Below, piece after piece: positions 9,901-17,950 of a stretch of DNA of 64,000 bases. How positions within the stretch are numbered: the stretch's first letter is position 1; every line of letters starts with the position of its first letter. The notes under the pieces were generated by a model that searched no databases, had not been told where the DNA came from, and was given only the letters and a program-made list of their open reading frames with translations. The translations under genes and the position numbers were made by a program. This DNA is from Novosphingobium arvoryzae (GTDB lineage: Bacteria > Pseudomonadota > Alphaproteobacteria > Sphingomonadales > Sphingomonadaceae): contig NZ_BMZD01000001.1 of NCBI RefSeq assembly GCF_014652615.1, positions 455,962-519,961 on the forward strand. Reading direction: 5' to 3'.

Positions 9901-10058
9901 GCCTTCAGGATGATCTTGACCTGTGTGGTGCTGATGTCGGGAAAGGCATCGATCGGCAGTTTCAGGAACGACCACGCCCCCAGCCCGGCCAGCAGGACCG
10001 CGATGCCAAGGACCGCGAGGCGCAGGGACAGCGCCTTTTCGACAAGGGTGCGCAGCAT
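6954..10058 (-). CDS. Heavy-metal efflux RND pump, CzcA/CusA family
   Basis: At 1034 residues this is a full-length inner-membrane RND proton antiporter. It has TM1 at the N-terminus followed by LPIDAFPDISTTQVKI (heavy-metal RND signature), two large periplasmic loops, and TM4 reading AIAVGILVDGAVVVVEN. In TM4 the conserved Asp401 and the EN pair are kept, but the acidic residue of the DFG triad found in Co/Zn/Cd-type CzcA is Ala395, as in Cu/Ag-type CusA, while the following DGAV is CzcA-like. Substrate metal is therefore uncertain. It sits between its membrane fusion protein (6-base gap) and its outer-membrane factor. Confidence 0.92.
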   Translation of the reverse strand: MLRTLVEKALSLRLAVLGIAVLLAGLGAWSFLKLPIDAFPDISTTQVKIILKAPGMTPEEVESRVVTPIEMEMLGIPEQTALRSVAKYAIADITVVFKDKTDIYWARQQVAERLGAALGDMPATVEGGLAPISTPLSELFMFTLEGPQSLAEKRRVLDWTIRPALRTVPGVADVNSLGGYAETFEVAPSASALAAAGLSTADLIAAIEANNHNDGAGRLTAGEEALIVRSTGAIRTLEDLAAVVVRADGGAVVRVGDVATVRTGSLTRYGAVSKDGKGEAVQGLVIGLRGADASQLVDGVKQRLEEIKPSLPAGMHVDVFYDRSDLIGSAVGTVESALVEATILVVILLLLFLGDLRASVIVALALPMAALLTFIFMRAIGLTANLMSLGGLAIAVGILVDGAVVVVENVVERLSDKSHASSSKLRNVFLASAEVAKPVASGLAIIAIVFLPLLTLEGLEGKLFSPVALTIVLALASALVLSLTLVPVLAFYLLKVKQGHHEPWLMRQLAPRYAALLGAAFNRQKRVFTLAGLSLALAAGAYGMTGKTFLPVMDEGSIIVQLSKLPSISLNHSVEGDMKVQRAILAQVPEVEAVIARVGSDELGLDPMSPNETDSFLKLKPREEWRVQDKQWLVDELRKVMEQFPGIEPTFTQPIEMRTAEMLTGARGDLAIKLFGPDLNELARLSGEIQKRLETIDGTSEAMTVANDQVDYLLVDIDPVAAGRVGMPVADLQTMMRAQVEGVRAGIVADGVRRVPIVLRGDGARELSAQDFADLVYRAPSGQLVRASDVARVAQVEGPVKLEHENGSRFAMVQAFVSGRDLVGYVEDAKADIAANVKLPQGYRLEWGGQFENQQRATARLMVVLPISILLIFAILYFTLGSVRASALILTNIPFAMVGGMIALAVSGEYLSVPAAVGFIALLGIAVLNGLVMVTYFRQLRDGGLPLSEAVRRGAERRLRPVLMTASIAAFGLVPLLFATGPGSEIQKPLAIVVIGGLVSATLLTLVLLPILYERFGESAVEREAGDALHPVKD

Positions 10059-10064
10059 GGCCGG

Positions 10065-11150
10065 TTACTCCGCGTTCATCGCCTTGAGTTCCGCAATGCT
10101 GCTGGCTGCGACCGTTTCGCCCGCCTTCAGCCCGTTGGCGATCACGGCCTGCCCGCCGCCCGTGGCGGCGACCGTGACCTTGCGCGGCTTGTAGGTCTTG
10201 CCCTCGGCCACGAAGACATGGTCTGCCCCGCCGATCTTGATGACGGCCCCGGCCGGAACCGCCACGCCGCCACTGTCCTGGCTACCCAGGATCGTCACGC
10301 TGACATTGCGTCCCGCTACAATGCCGGGCGCCGCGCCGATGCTGGCGCGGGCCATGACGGAGCGGGTGGCGGGATCGATCGACGGGCTGACGGCCAGGAT
10401 CTGCCCGGCCACCGGCAGCGCCTTGGCGCCATCGCTGGCGGGCAGGCTGATCTCCACGCCCATGCCCGGGCGCACCGCGCGGGCCAGCCGTTCGGGTAGT
10501 TGCAGTTCCACCTGATAGGCACCTTCCGCCTCGATTACGAAGGGCGCGTCGGTGCCGTCAACCGGGCCGCCGGTGGCGGGGCCTACGTGGGCGACGCGGC
10601 CGGTGATGGGCGCGCGCAGGGTCATCGTGCCATCCGCGCTGACCCCGCCGAGCGCGACCAGCCGCCGCTGTTCGGCCAGGCTGGCGCGGGCCTGCGCCAG
10701 CGCGGCACGGGCTTCGTCCGCGCGGGCCTGGGCAATGATCCCTTCGCTGGCCAGCTGGTTCAGGCGGCTGGCGCGGGCCTCGGCAAGCGTGACTTCGGAC
10801 TGCGCGCGCACCAGCTCGCCCCGGATCTGGACCGGCTCTGCCGCGCGGACCAGCGCCAGCGCCTCACCCTGTCGCACGGCCTGTCCTTCGATCACGAACA
10901 CGCGCACCGCCGCGCCGGGGAAGGGCGCGGTGACCGCCACGCGCGCTTCGGGTGGCAGGGTGACAGTGCCTGGCACGCTGCCAATGGGAATGCTGCTGAC
11001 CGCCACGGCCTTGACCGCCTTGATTTCCAGCCCGGCGAGCGGATCTGCGCTGGCCGAGGCCTGCGCATCGGGCGCGGCGGAATCGGAACAGGCGGACAGC
11101 GCCGCGAGCGCGGCGAACAGGACGGTCGAAAGGAGCGAGCGCTGGGTCAT
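10065..11150 (-). CDS. RND efflux periplasmic adaptor lipoprotein (CzcB-like)
   Basis: The 361-residue protein starts with a lipoprotein signal (ALAALSAC, lipid-bearing Cys21), then shows the membrane-fusion layout: a lipoyl/hairpin half (PGAAVRVFVIEGQAVRQGE), an Ala/Arg/Glu coiled coil (about residues 115-155), the second lipoyl half (MTLRAPITGRVAHVG) and beta-barrel segments. No His-rich metal-binding tail is visible, unlike classical CzcB. It is the first gene of the efflux operon and diverges from the response regulator; its 5' side carries the repeats at 11173-11209. Confidence 0.9.
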   Translation of the reverse strand: MTQRSLLSTVLFAALAALSACSDSAAPDAQASASADPLAGLEIKAVKAVAVSSIPIGSVPGTVTLPPEARVAVTAPFPGAAVRVFVIEGQAVRQGEALALVRAAEPVQIRGELVRAQSEVTLAEARASRLNQLASEGIIAQARADEARAALAQARASLAEQRRLVALGGVSADGTMTLRAPITGRVAHVGPATGGPVDGTDAPFVIEAEGAYQVELQLPERLARAVRPGMGVEISLPASDGAKALPVAGQILAVSPSIDPATRSVMARASIGAAPGIVAGRNVSVTILGSQDSGGVAVPAGAVIKIGGADHVFVAEGKTYKPRKVTVAATGGGQAVIANGLKAGETVAASSIAELKAMNAE

Positions 11151-11172
11151 GCTGCCCCCATGGCGAACTTTG

Positions 11173-11209
11173 CTGACAATAACTTGTCAGTTTGCCAGCT
11201 TGTTGTCAG
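11173..11209. promoter_or_regulatory. Candidate response-regulator operator, efflux/regulator divergent promoter
   Basis: A perfect inverted repeat CTGACAA-TAAC-TTGTCAG (11173-11190) is followed by a second copy of TTGTCAG at 11203-11209, giving direct repeats spaced 19 bases. Repeated heptamers of this kind are typical of OmpR/PhoB-family sites. The element lies between the efflux operon and the response-regulator gene, so it could control both. Confidence 0.6.
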
Positions 11210-11257
11210 TTTTGTGCGCGATGGCGCGTCATTCCGCGTGCCCGATTGAGAAGCCCG

Positions 11258-11914
11258 ATGCGCCTGCTGCTTGTCGAAGACGATGTCGAACTGGGCCGCC
11301 GGTTGAGCGAACGGCTGCGCGCGGCGGACTTCGCGGTCGAACTGGCGACCAGTCGCAGCGTGGCAGAGGACTGGCCCGATGTGGATCAGCTTGGTGCCAT
11401 TATCCTCGACCTTGGGCTGCCCGATGGCGACGGGCTGGACCTGGTGCGGCACTGGCGCGGGGTGCGGGTGGAAACCCCCATCGTGATCCTGACCGCGCGG
11501 GGCAGCTGGCAGGACAAGGTAGAGGGGCTGAACGCCGGGGCGGACGACTTCGTGGTCAAGCCGGTGCGGTTCGAGGAGCTGCTGGCCCGGCTCAACGCGC
11601 AATTTCGCCGCCAGCACGGTTCGCGCAGCCCCGCCATCGCGGCTGGCGACCTGCGGCTGGACCCGCTGGCGCGCACGGTGGAACTGGCCGGGCAGGGACT
11701 GGCGCTCAGCCGCCAGGAATTCCGGCTGCTGCACCTGTTCATGCGCCGCGCGGGGCAGGTGCTCTCCCAGGCGGACATCATGGACGACCTATACGAGCTG
11801 GACCGCGAGCGCGAACTCAACACGGTCGAAGTGCTGGTCGGCCGTTTGCGCCGCAAGATTGGGCGCGGGCGGATCACCACCTTGCGCGGCATGGGTTACC
11901 GGTTCGAACGATGA
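11258..11914 (+). CDS. OmpR/PhoP-family response regulator
   Basis: The 218-residue protein has an N-terminal receiver (acidic LVEDD near residue 8, phospho-acceptor Asp51 in ILDLGLPDGDG, Thr in ILTARG, Lys in VVKPVRFEE) and a C-terminal winged helix (about residues 125-218, with TVEVLVGRLRRKI and LRGMGYRFE). The start at 11258 is the usual receiver start MRLLLVED; the frame is open further upstream but through the operator. It is coupled to the sensor kinase by an ATGA overlap and diverges from a metal efflux operon, so metal response is likely. Confidence 0.93.
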   Translation: MRLLLVEDDVELGRRLSERLRAADFAVELATSRSVAEDWPDVDQLGAIILDLGLPDGDGLDLVRHWRGVRVETPIVILTARGSWQDKVEGLNAGADDFVVKPVRFEELLARLNAQFRRQHGSRSPAIAAGDLRLDPLARTVELAGQGLALSRQEFRLLHLFMRRAGQVLSQADIMDDLYELDRERELNTVEVLVGRLRRKIGRGRITTLRGMGYRFER

Positions 11915-13263
11915 TGATGCGTCCGCCCCTGCCGGGCAGCCTGCGGCTGCGGTTCCTGCTGGCGATCACGCTGTGGGTGGTGCTGGGTGTCGGCGCGATC
12001 TGGTTTTCCGCCGTGGGCATTTTCCGCACCCACGTGGAGCGATCCTATCACGAGGAACTGGAAGTTCACGTCCGCGAACTGGGGCGGTTGACCGCGCTGG
12101 CGCCAGACGGACGGATCGTGCTGACCCGGCCCCTGTCCGACCCGCGCTATGAAGAGCCGCTGTCCGGCTTTTACTGGCAGGTCACCGCCGATGGCCGCGC
12201 GCCGCTCAAGTCCGGCTCGATGACGCGCGGCAGCCTCGACGAGCACATCGCCCACTCGCCGGAAATCCTGCACACGCTGGACAATGGCCCCACCGGCCCG
12301 GCGATCACTTATGGCTTCACCCGCACCGGGCCGCGCGGAGAGGACATCCATTTCGTCATCGCCACCGACCAGCGCGAACTCGACCGGCTGGTGAACAGCT
12401 TTACCCGTGACCTGACGCTGTGGCTGGTGGGGCTGGGGGCGCTGTTGCTGGCGACCGGGCTGGCGATCATCGGGTTCGGGCTGCATCCACTTGACCGCCT
12501 GTCGCGCGCCATCGGGCGGCTGCGACAGGGCGAGGCGGTGGAACTGGAAGGGCGCTATCCGGTGGAGATCGCCCCGCTGGCGGCGGACCTTAACGCCTAT
12601 ATCCGCCAGAATTCGGATATGATCGCGCGGGCGCGGGTCCAGGCGGGCAACCTGGCGCATTCGCTGCGCACACCGCTGGCGATCATCACGGACGAAGCGG
12701 AGCGGCTGGCCGAGCGCCCCGACAGCGCGGCGGCGGGGCAAGTGCTGCTCGATCAGGCGGGGGCGATGGAGCAGCAGATCGAATACCAGCTCGCCCGCGC
12801 CCGTTCTTCCGCCGGACAGCCTGCCTCGGGCCGGACCACGCGCCTGCCCGATGTGGCCCTGCCGATCCTCAAGGCAATGGAGCGGCTTCACCCGGGCAAG
12901 CACTTTCGCCTGGCCGTGGGCGGTTGCAGCGGGACGGCACTGCCGGTCGATCCGGTGGACTATGCCGAACTGCTCTCGATCCTGCTCGACAACGCGGGCA
13001 AGTGGGCCAGCGCGGAGGTCGTGCTGGCCTTCACCTGCGCCGCCGATGGCGCGATCACGGCCACGATCAGCGACGACGGGCCGGGTATCCCCGCGCCGGA
13101 GCTGGCGCGCGTGTTCGATCTGGGCGTGCGGCTGGATCCCGCCGTGCCCGGCTCAGGGCTGGGGCTGGCCATCGCGCGCGACCTTGCCGCAACGCTGGGA
13201 CTGCGGTTGGACCTCACCAACCGGGCGCAAGGCCTGATGGCCGAGGTCCGCTTTACTCCCTAG
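11911..13263 (+). CDS. PhoQ-type sensor histidine kinase
   Basis: The 450-residue protein has TM1 (about residues 14-36), a periplasmic sensor of about 120 residues, TM2 (about 168-190), a HAMP-like linker and the kinase core. The H-box NLAHSLRTPLA (His250) and the N-box LLDNAGKWA follow the PhoQ pattern, with the G-boxes DDGPGIP and GSGLGLAI intact. The ATG at 11911 overlaps the regulator stop (ATGA). It should phosphorylate the adjacent regulator and control the divergent efflux operon; the signal is inferred to be a metal. The periplasmic part has no His or Cys cluster that would name it. Confidence 0.9.
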   Translation: MMMRPPLPGSLRLRFLLAITLWVVLGVGAIWFSAVGIFRTHVERSYHEELEVHVRELGRLTALAPDGRIVLTRPLSDPRYEEPLSGFYWQVTADGRAPLKSGSMTRGSLDEHIAHSPEILHTLDNGPTGPAITYGFTRTGPRGEDIHFVIATDQRELDRLVNSFTRDLTLWLVGLGALLLATGLAIIGFGLHPLDRLSRAIGRLRQGEAVELEGRYPVEIAPLAADLNAYIRQNSDMIARARVQAGNLAHSLRTPLAIITDEAERLAERPDSAAAGQVLLDQAGAMEQQIEYQLARARSSAGQPASGRTTRLPDVALPILKAMERLHPGKHFRLAVGGCSGTALPVDPVDYAELLSILLDNAGKWASAEVVLAFTCAADGAITATISDDGPGIPAPELARVFDLGVRLDPAVPGSGLGLAIARDLAATLGLRLDLTNRAQGLMAEVRFTP

Positions 13264-14417
13264 ATTCCGCAAGTTTCGCCTGACGGCGGAGCGGCGGGAA
13301 CGCGCGCATCGCGGCGATAGATATCCGGTGCGATGGTAACAGTGCCGTCCGCGCCGGGAGCAGCGGTGAAATAGGTGATGTAAACCGGCAACGGCTGGGG
13401 CAGGTCGATCACCACGGATTGGCGCGACTGCACGATGCGGTCGATTTCCGCCCTGGTTTTTACCCCTTCCAGCAGGGTGGTGGCAAAGCCCAGGGCATCG
13501 CCGGTGCGAATGCAGCCGTGGCTGAATGCGCGCACATCGCGTTCGAACAACTGCTTGCTGGGCGTGTCGTGCAGATAGACGCGGTAGGGATTGGGCATGA
13601 CCAGCTTCATCTGCCCCAGCGCGTTGTTCGGCCCCGGCTTCTGCCGCCATTGACCGCCCAAATAGACATAGCCCTGGCTGGCCGGAAAGCGCCCGCGTTT
13701 TTCCCGCACGATACTGGCCGGGATATTCCACCACGGGTTGAGATTGACCCCCGTCACGGTTGCCGCGAATACCGGGGTGGGGGTGGAGGTCTTGCCGACG
13801 ATCACCCGCCACGTGCCCGTCTGTTTGCCGCCGCGCCACAGGCGCGCCTCGAACGTGGCGGTGTTGACCAGGATATAGTCCGTTCCCAGCGAGCGCGGCA
13901 GCCAGCGCCAGCGCTCCATGTTGCGGGCCAATGCCAGCTTTCGATCCGGGTCCGTTTCACGCGCATAGGCGGCGCGGAGCGCCGCATAATCAGGATGGGC
14001 CGGGCGCAGCGCGGCAAAGAACGTGGCGAGCCCGTCACCCGCGCGGGCGCGCTCCAGCCAGCCAGCCAGGTCGGTGGTGCGATCAGTATCGGCAATTTTC
14101 CAACCGATGCGCTGTGCATCGGTGGCCGTGCCCAACAGGTGCGCGCGGGCCAGCCTTAGCGCCAGCGTGGTTGCCGCTGCATCCAGTTCCGATCCCGGGC
14201 CTTGCGCCAGCGCCCGATCAAATTCCGCCGTTGAGAATACTGGCAAAGCATCTTCCAGTGATGACGCAGATAATTGACGCAGTTGACGCGCTTGTTCGAC
14301 GTTCCATTCCGCGGCTTGCACATGCGGCGCAGTAGCAATTGAAATGATTGATAAAAAAGCTGCGCCGAAAGAAGTTTTTTTATGCATTTTTTGATTCAGC
14401 CATTTGAATTTTGTCAT
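13260..14417 (-). CDS. L,D-transpeptidase (YkuD domain), YcbB-like short form
   Basis: The 385-residue protein has a signal peptide (SFGAAFLSIISIATAPHVQA) and a C-terminal YkuD domain with the catalytic signature FSHGCIRTG (Cys302) preceded by YRVYLHDTP. The N-terminal half resembles the helical scaffold of YcbB/LdtD proteins, but the protein is shorter than the usual 500-600 residues and no peptidoglycan-binding domain is obvious. It would form 3-3 cross-links in peptidoglycan in the periplasm. I choose the ATG at 14417; an in-frame ATG at 14387 (MHKK) also gives a good signal peptide. The frame stays open to 14795 through the divergent gene, which is not credible. Its stop overlaps that of the sensor kinase. 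Confidence 0.85.
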   Translation of the reverse strand: MTKFKWLNQKMHKKTSFGAAFLSIISIATAPHVQAAEWNVEQARQLRQLSASSLEDALPVFSTAEFDRALAQGPGSELDAAATTLALRLARAHLLGTATDAQRIGWKIADTDRTTDLAGWLERARAGDGLATFFAALRPAHPDYAALRAAYARETDPDRKLALARNMERWRWLPRSLGTDYILVNTATFEARLWRGGKQTGTWRVIVGKTSTPTPVFAATVTGVNLNPWWNIPASIVREKRGRFPASQGYVYLGGQWRQKPGPNNALGQMKLVMPNPYRVYLHDTPSKQLFERDVRAFSHGCIRTGDALGFATTLLEGVKTRAEIDRIVQSRQSVVIDLPQPLPVYITYFTAAPGADGTVTIAPDIYRRDARVPAAPPSGETCGI

Positions 14418-14463
14418 GACCAGCCCCAGATGCCTGTCAAACAATAAAGCGGGTTTGCACGGC

Positions 14464-15063
14464 ATGACAATGAACAGACGTCGATTTATCGGCGGACTTG
14501 GCCTGGGTGCGATCGGGCTTGCCGCCTCTCCCACCTTTGCCACTGTCCGGCTGGATACCATGCCACCTCTGCTGGCGCGGGCAAGGTCTGCGCTGATTAC
14601 GCACGGAGGGCGGGTGTTGAATCGTGACTGGGTGGGGCTGGTGGATTTCAGCGCGCCGTCCGGGCAGCCGCGCTTCCAGATCGTCGACATCAACAACGGC
14701 CGGGTGCTGACCAATCTGCTGGTTGCGCATGGGCGCGGGTCCGATCCGGGCAACACCGGCGTGCTCCAGCGGTTTTCCAACCGGGCCGGGTCCAACGCTT
14801 CGTCCGGGGGCGCCTTCCTGATCGGGGATACCTATTTCGGCAAATATGGCCGTTCGCGCCGGGTCCACGGGCTTGAACCGCAGAACGATCAGGCCTTTGC
14901 CCGTGCCATCGTGATCCACAGCGCCGATTACGTCAGCGACAACATGGCCCGCGCATCGGGCCGGGTCGGCCGCAGCCTGGGCTGCTTTACCGTGTCGCAC
15001 GGGGATATTTCCGAAGTGCTGGCATTGCTGGGGCAAGGCCGGCTGTTGCTGGCTGATCGCTAG
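14464..15063 (+). CDS. Murein L,D-transpeptidase catalytic domain protein (YkuD_2 type)
   Basis: The 199-residue protein begins with a Tat-like leader (NRRRFIGGLGLGAIGLAA) and has the compact YkuD_2 architecture: IVDINNGRVL and GSDPGNTG, then the catalytic segment RSLGCFTVS (Cys174). It diverges from a classical L,D-transpeptidase with only 46 bases between starts. An alternative start is 14470. The Tat-type twin arginine is worth noting because most transpeptidases use Sec. It is convergent with the PanE-like gene, overlapping by 4 bases. Family is clear; the cellular role is not known. Confidence 0.82.
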   Translation: MTMNRRRFIGGLGLGAIGLAASPTFATVRLDTMPPLLARARSALITHGGRVLNRDWVGLVDFSAPSGQPRFQIVDINNGRVLTNLLVAHGRGSDPGNTGVLQRFSNRAGSNASSGGAFLIGDTYFGKYGRSRRVHGLEPQNDQAFARAIVIHSADYVSDNMARASGRVGRSLGCFTVSHGDISEVLALLGQGRLLLADR

Positions 15064-15971
15064 ACCACGTGCAGCCGCGCGTGGATCATGGCGTCCAGCT
15101 GGCGAAAGACCATCGGGGTAAAGCCGTAGCGCTCCGCCAACCGGGGGACGGCCCCCGTCAGCGCGGCGTATTCGCTGCGTCGCCCGGCAAGCAGGTCGCG
15201 CTGGAACGATGTGGTGGCCTCTGGCGGAAACGTGCCGACGAAGGCCATGGTTGCGGCAATGTCCGCCGCGTCGAGTTGCACCCCGGCCAGGCGGGCCAGT
15301 GCGGCGACTTCCGCCATCGCCGCGCGCAGCAATGCCTCTCCCCCGGGGTGGGCGCAGACCTGCCCGGCGGGCACGCCCAGCGCGCAGGCGGTGCTGCCAA
15401 GGCAGGCCGCCAGCATGAACTTTTCCCACAGTGCGCGGACAATATCGGGGCTGGCAGTGGCAGCAATCCCGCTACCCGCCAGTGCTTGCAGCACCAGCGC
15501 TTCGGCCTGATCTGCCGCGCCGTGGGTGCAGCCCAGCAGGATCGACGGGGCGACGCCAACGTGGCGCACGGCATCCCCGTCCAATTCGAAGAATCCGTGC
15601 ATTCGCCCGGCAACGATGGCTGCGCCGGGCAGGATCGCCGCGGCCTGTTTGGGCGCTTCAACCCCGTTCTGCAGGGTCAGCATCGCGCCGCCGGGGGCGA
15701 GTTTGCCGTGCAGTGCGGTGAGGGCTTCGGGCAGGTCGGGAGTCTTGACGCAGCAGATCGCCAGATCGAACGGACCAGCCAGATCGTCCGCCGCGCACAC
15801 GGGAACGGCTTGTTCCCAAGCGCCGCTGTCGCTGATCATTCGCACTGGCTCAGTGCGTAGCAGCGCGAGGCGTCCGCCCCGCGCTACCAGCATTACATCG
15901 GCGCCAGCGCGAGCGATCCCGGCGGCGAGCGCGCTGCCAATCGCGCCCGCGCCGATGACCGCAATGCGCAT
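15060..15971 (-). CDS. 2-dehydropantoate 2-reductase-like (PanE/ApbA family) oxidoreductase
   Basis: The 303-residue protein has the NADP Rossmann motif AVIGAGAIGSALA at its N-terminus, the catalytic lysine regions CCVKTPD and LWEKFMLAA, and LQNGVEAP, all typical of PanE. It is the last gene of the meta-cleavage operon: its ATG shares one base with the aldolase stop (TGATG), so it is translationally coupled. A panE proper would not be expected here. A reductase acting on a 2-oxo acid related to the pathway is possible but is only inference. Confidence 0.83.
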   Translation of the reverse strand: MRIAVIGAGAIGSALAAGIARAGADVMLVARGGRLALLRTEPVRMISDSGAWEQAVPVCAADDLAGPFDLAICCVKTPDLPEALTALHGKLAPGGAMLTLQNGVEAPKQAAAILPGAAIVAGRMHGFFELDGDAVRHVGVAPSILLGCTHGAADQAEALVLQALAGSGIAATASPDIVRALWEKFMLAACLGSTACALGVPAGQVCAHPGGEALLRAAMAEVAALARLAGVQLDAADIAATMAFVGTFPPEATTSFQRDLLAGRRSEYAALTGAVPRLAERYGFTPMVFRQLDAMIHARLHVV

Positions 15972-17011
15972 CAGCCGACGGCGGCGTCGCGCTGCTTGAC
16001 CAGGTCGAGCGCGATGTCGACGATCATGTCTTCCTGACCGCCAACCATCTTGCGACGGCCCACTTCGGCGAGGATCGTGCGGGTATCGACGCCATAGTCG
16101 TTCGCGGCCTTTTCGGCGTGGCGCAGGAACGAGCTGTAGACGCCCGCATAGCCCAGGGTGAGCGTTTCGCGGTCCACCCGCACCGGGCGGTCCTGCAAGG
16201 GCCGCACAAGGTCTTCGGCGGCGTCCATCAGCGCGAACAGGTCGCAGCCGTGGTTCCAGCCCATCCGGTCGGCTGCGGCGATGAACACTTCGAGCGGGGC
16301 ATTGCCCGCACCCGCGCCCATGCCCGCAAGGCTGGCGTCGACGCGGATCGCGCCGTTTTCCACCGCGACCATCGAATTGGCGACGCCGAGGCTGAGGTTG
16401 TGGTGAGCGTGCACGCCGCGCTGGGTTTCGGGCTTCAGCACGCGGTCATAGGCTTGCAGCCGCGCGGCATATTCGCCCATGTTCATCGCCCCGCCGCTGT
16501 CGGTGACGTAAACGCACTGCGCGCCGTAGTCTTCCATCAGCTTGGCCTGCTGCGCCAGCGCTTCGGGGCTGGTCATGTGGCTCATCATCAGGAAGCCGGA
16601 CACGTCCATGCCCAGGTTGCGGGCGGCTTCGATGTGCTGCTTCGACACGTCCGCTTCGGTGCAGTGGGTGGCGATGCGGACCGACTTCACGCCCATTTCG
16701 CAGGCATGCTTCAGATCGTGCACGGTGCCGATGCCGGGCAGCAGCAGCGTGGTCAGGATGCTGTGTTCCAGCACTTCGGCGACCGCGCCGATCCAGTCCC
16801 AGTCGGTATAGGCGCCAAAGCCATAGTTGAAGCTGGAACCCTGCAACCCGTCACCGTGGGCGACCTCGATCGCGTCCACCTTGGCGCGGTCCAGCGCGCG
16901 GGCAATCGCCTGCACATGGTCAAGGCCATACTGGTGGCGGATGGCGTGCATCCCGTCACGCAGGGTGACGTCCTGGATGTAGAGCTTGGTCTGGGTCGGA
17001 TCGAAAGTCAT
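15971..17011 (-). CDS. mhpE: 4-hydroxy-2-oxovalerate aldolase
   Basis: The 346-residue protein is a class II pyruvate aldolase of the DmpG/MhpE type. It has the active-site loop [12 protein letters not shown] (Arg18, Asp19, His22) and the metal-binding [11 protein letters not shown]. It splits 4-hydroxy-2-oxovalerate into pyruvate and acetaldehyde and channels the aldehyde to its partner dehydrogenase. The two genes overlap (ATGA at 17008-17011), and the complex is well known in the family. The length is standard. Confidence 0.96.
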   Translation of the reverse strand: MTFDPTQTKLYIQDVTLRDGMHAIRHQYGLDHVQAIARALDRAKVDAIEVAHGDGLQGSSFNYGFGAYTDWDWIGAVAEVLEHSILTTLLLPGIGTVHDLKHACEMGVKSVRIATHCTEADVSKQHIEAARNLGMDVSGFLMMSHMTSPEALAQQAKLMEDYGAQCVYVTDSGGAMNMGEYAARLQAYDRVLKPETQRGVHAHHNLSLGVANSMVAVENGAIRVDASLAGMGAGAGNAPLEVFIAAADRMGWNHGCDLFALMDAAEDLVRPLQDRPVRVDRETLTLGYAGVYSSFLRHAEKAANDYGVDTRTILAEVGRRKMVGGQEDMIVDIALDLVKQRDAAVG

Positions 17012-17949
17012 GCCGCTGCTCCCGCGTAGTGGCGTTGGGCGATCTTTTCAGCCGTCTTGAGCGCGGCCGAAGTCATGATGTCGAGGTTGCCGGCGTAGGC
17101 AGGCAGGTAATGCGCCGCGCCTTCGACCTCCAGGAACACCGAAACCTTGAGGCCGGTGTATTCTGCGTCCATTTCAGGGATGCGCAGCGGGCGGTTGGAG
17201 CCGATGTGCTCAAACTGCACGTCCTGCTTCAGGCGATAGCCGGGGACATAGGTCTGCACTTCGGCAACCATGTCCAGCACCGACTGGCGGATCGCGTCCT
17301 GATCGCCGTCCTCGCACAGGCAATAGACGGTATCGCGCATGATCAGCGGCGGTTCGGCCGGGTTGAGGATGATGATCGCCTTGCCGCGCGTCGCGCCGCC
17401 GACGTCCATGATCGCCTGGCTGGTGGTTTCGGTGAACTCGTCGATGTTGGCGCGGGTGCCGGGACCGGCGCTCTTCGACGAGATCGAGGCGACGATTTCG
17501 CCGTAGTGCACCTTGGACACGCGGTTGACCGCCGCGACGATCGGGATTGTCGCCTGCCCGCCGCAGGTCACCATGTTGACGTTCAGCGCGTCGAGGTTGG
17601 CATCGCCGTTGACCGGGGGGACGGTGAACGGGCCGATGGCCGCCGGGGTCAGGTCGATCATGCGCTTGCCGGCCGCCAGCACCAGTTCGCTGTTGCGCTT
17701 GTGGGCATAGGCGCTGGTCGCGTCGAACACGATGCCGATATCGGCGAACTCAGGCATCTTGATCAGCCCGTCGATCCCCTCGGCGGTGATCGGCACGCCC
17801 ATCCGCGCGGCGCGCTTCAGGCCATCCGATTCCGGATCGATGCCCACGAAGGCACCCATTTCCAGCACGGAGGACAACCGCATGATCTTGATCATCAGGT
17901 CGGTACCGATGTTGCCGGAACCGATGATGGCTACTTTCGTCTTCGTCAT
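17008..17949 (-). CDS. mhpF: Acetaldehyde dehydrogenase (acylating)
   Basis: The 313-residue protein has the NAD-binding motif [10 protein letters not shown] at residues 8-17 and catalytic Cys129 in [10 protein letters not shown]. It converts acetaldehyde, NAD and CoA to acetyl-CoA in complex with the aldolase. I choose ATG 17949 just after the hydratase stop (TGACATG); an in-frame ATG at 17958 overlaps the hydratase and sits right against the GGG that would serve as ribosome site. It is the middle gene of the operon hydratase-dehydrogenase-aldolase-reductase. Confidence 0.96.
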   Translation of the reverse strand: MTKTKVAIIGSGNIGTDLMIKIMRLSSVLEMGAFVGIDPESDGLKRAARMGVPITAEGIDGLIKMPEFADIGIVFDATSAYAHKRNSELVLAAGKRMIDLTPAAIGPFTVPPVNGDANLDALNVNMVTCGGQATIPIVAAVNRVSKVHYGEIVASISSKSAGPGTRANIDEFTETTSQAIMDVGGATRGKAIIILNPAEPPLIMRDTVYCLCEDGDQDAIRQSVLDMVAEVQTYVPGYRLKQDVQFEHIGSNRPLRIPEMDAEYTGLKVSVFLEVEGAAHYLPAYAGNLDIMTSAALKTAEKIAQRHYAGAAA

Positions 17950-17950
17950 G

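Noticed and set aside
10552..11910. Upstream extension of the sensor kinase through the adaptor and regulator genes
   Set aside because: The open frame is a shadow of the opposite-strand adaptor and of the response regulator; the ATGA-coupled ATG at 11911 gives a proper TM1.
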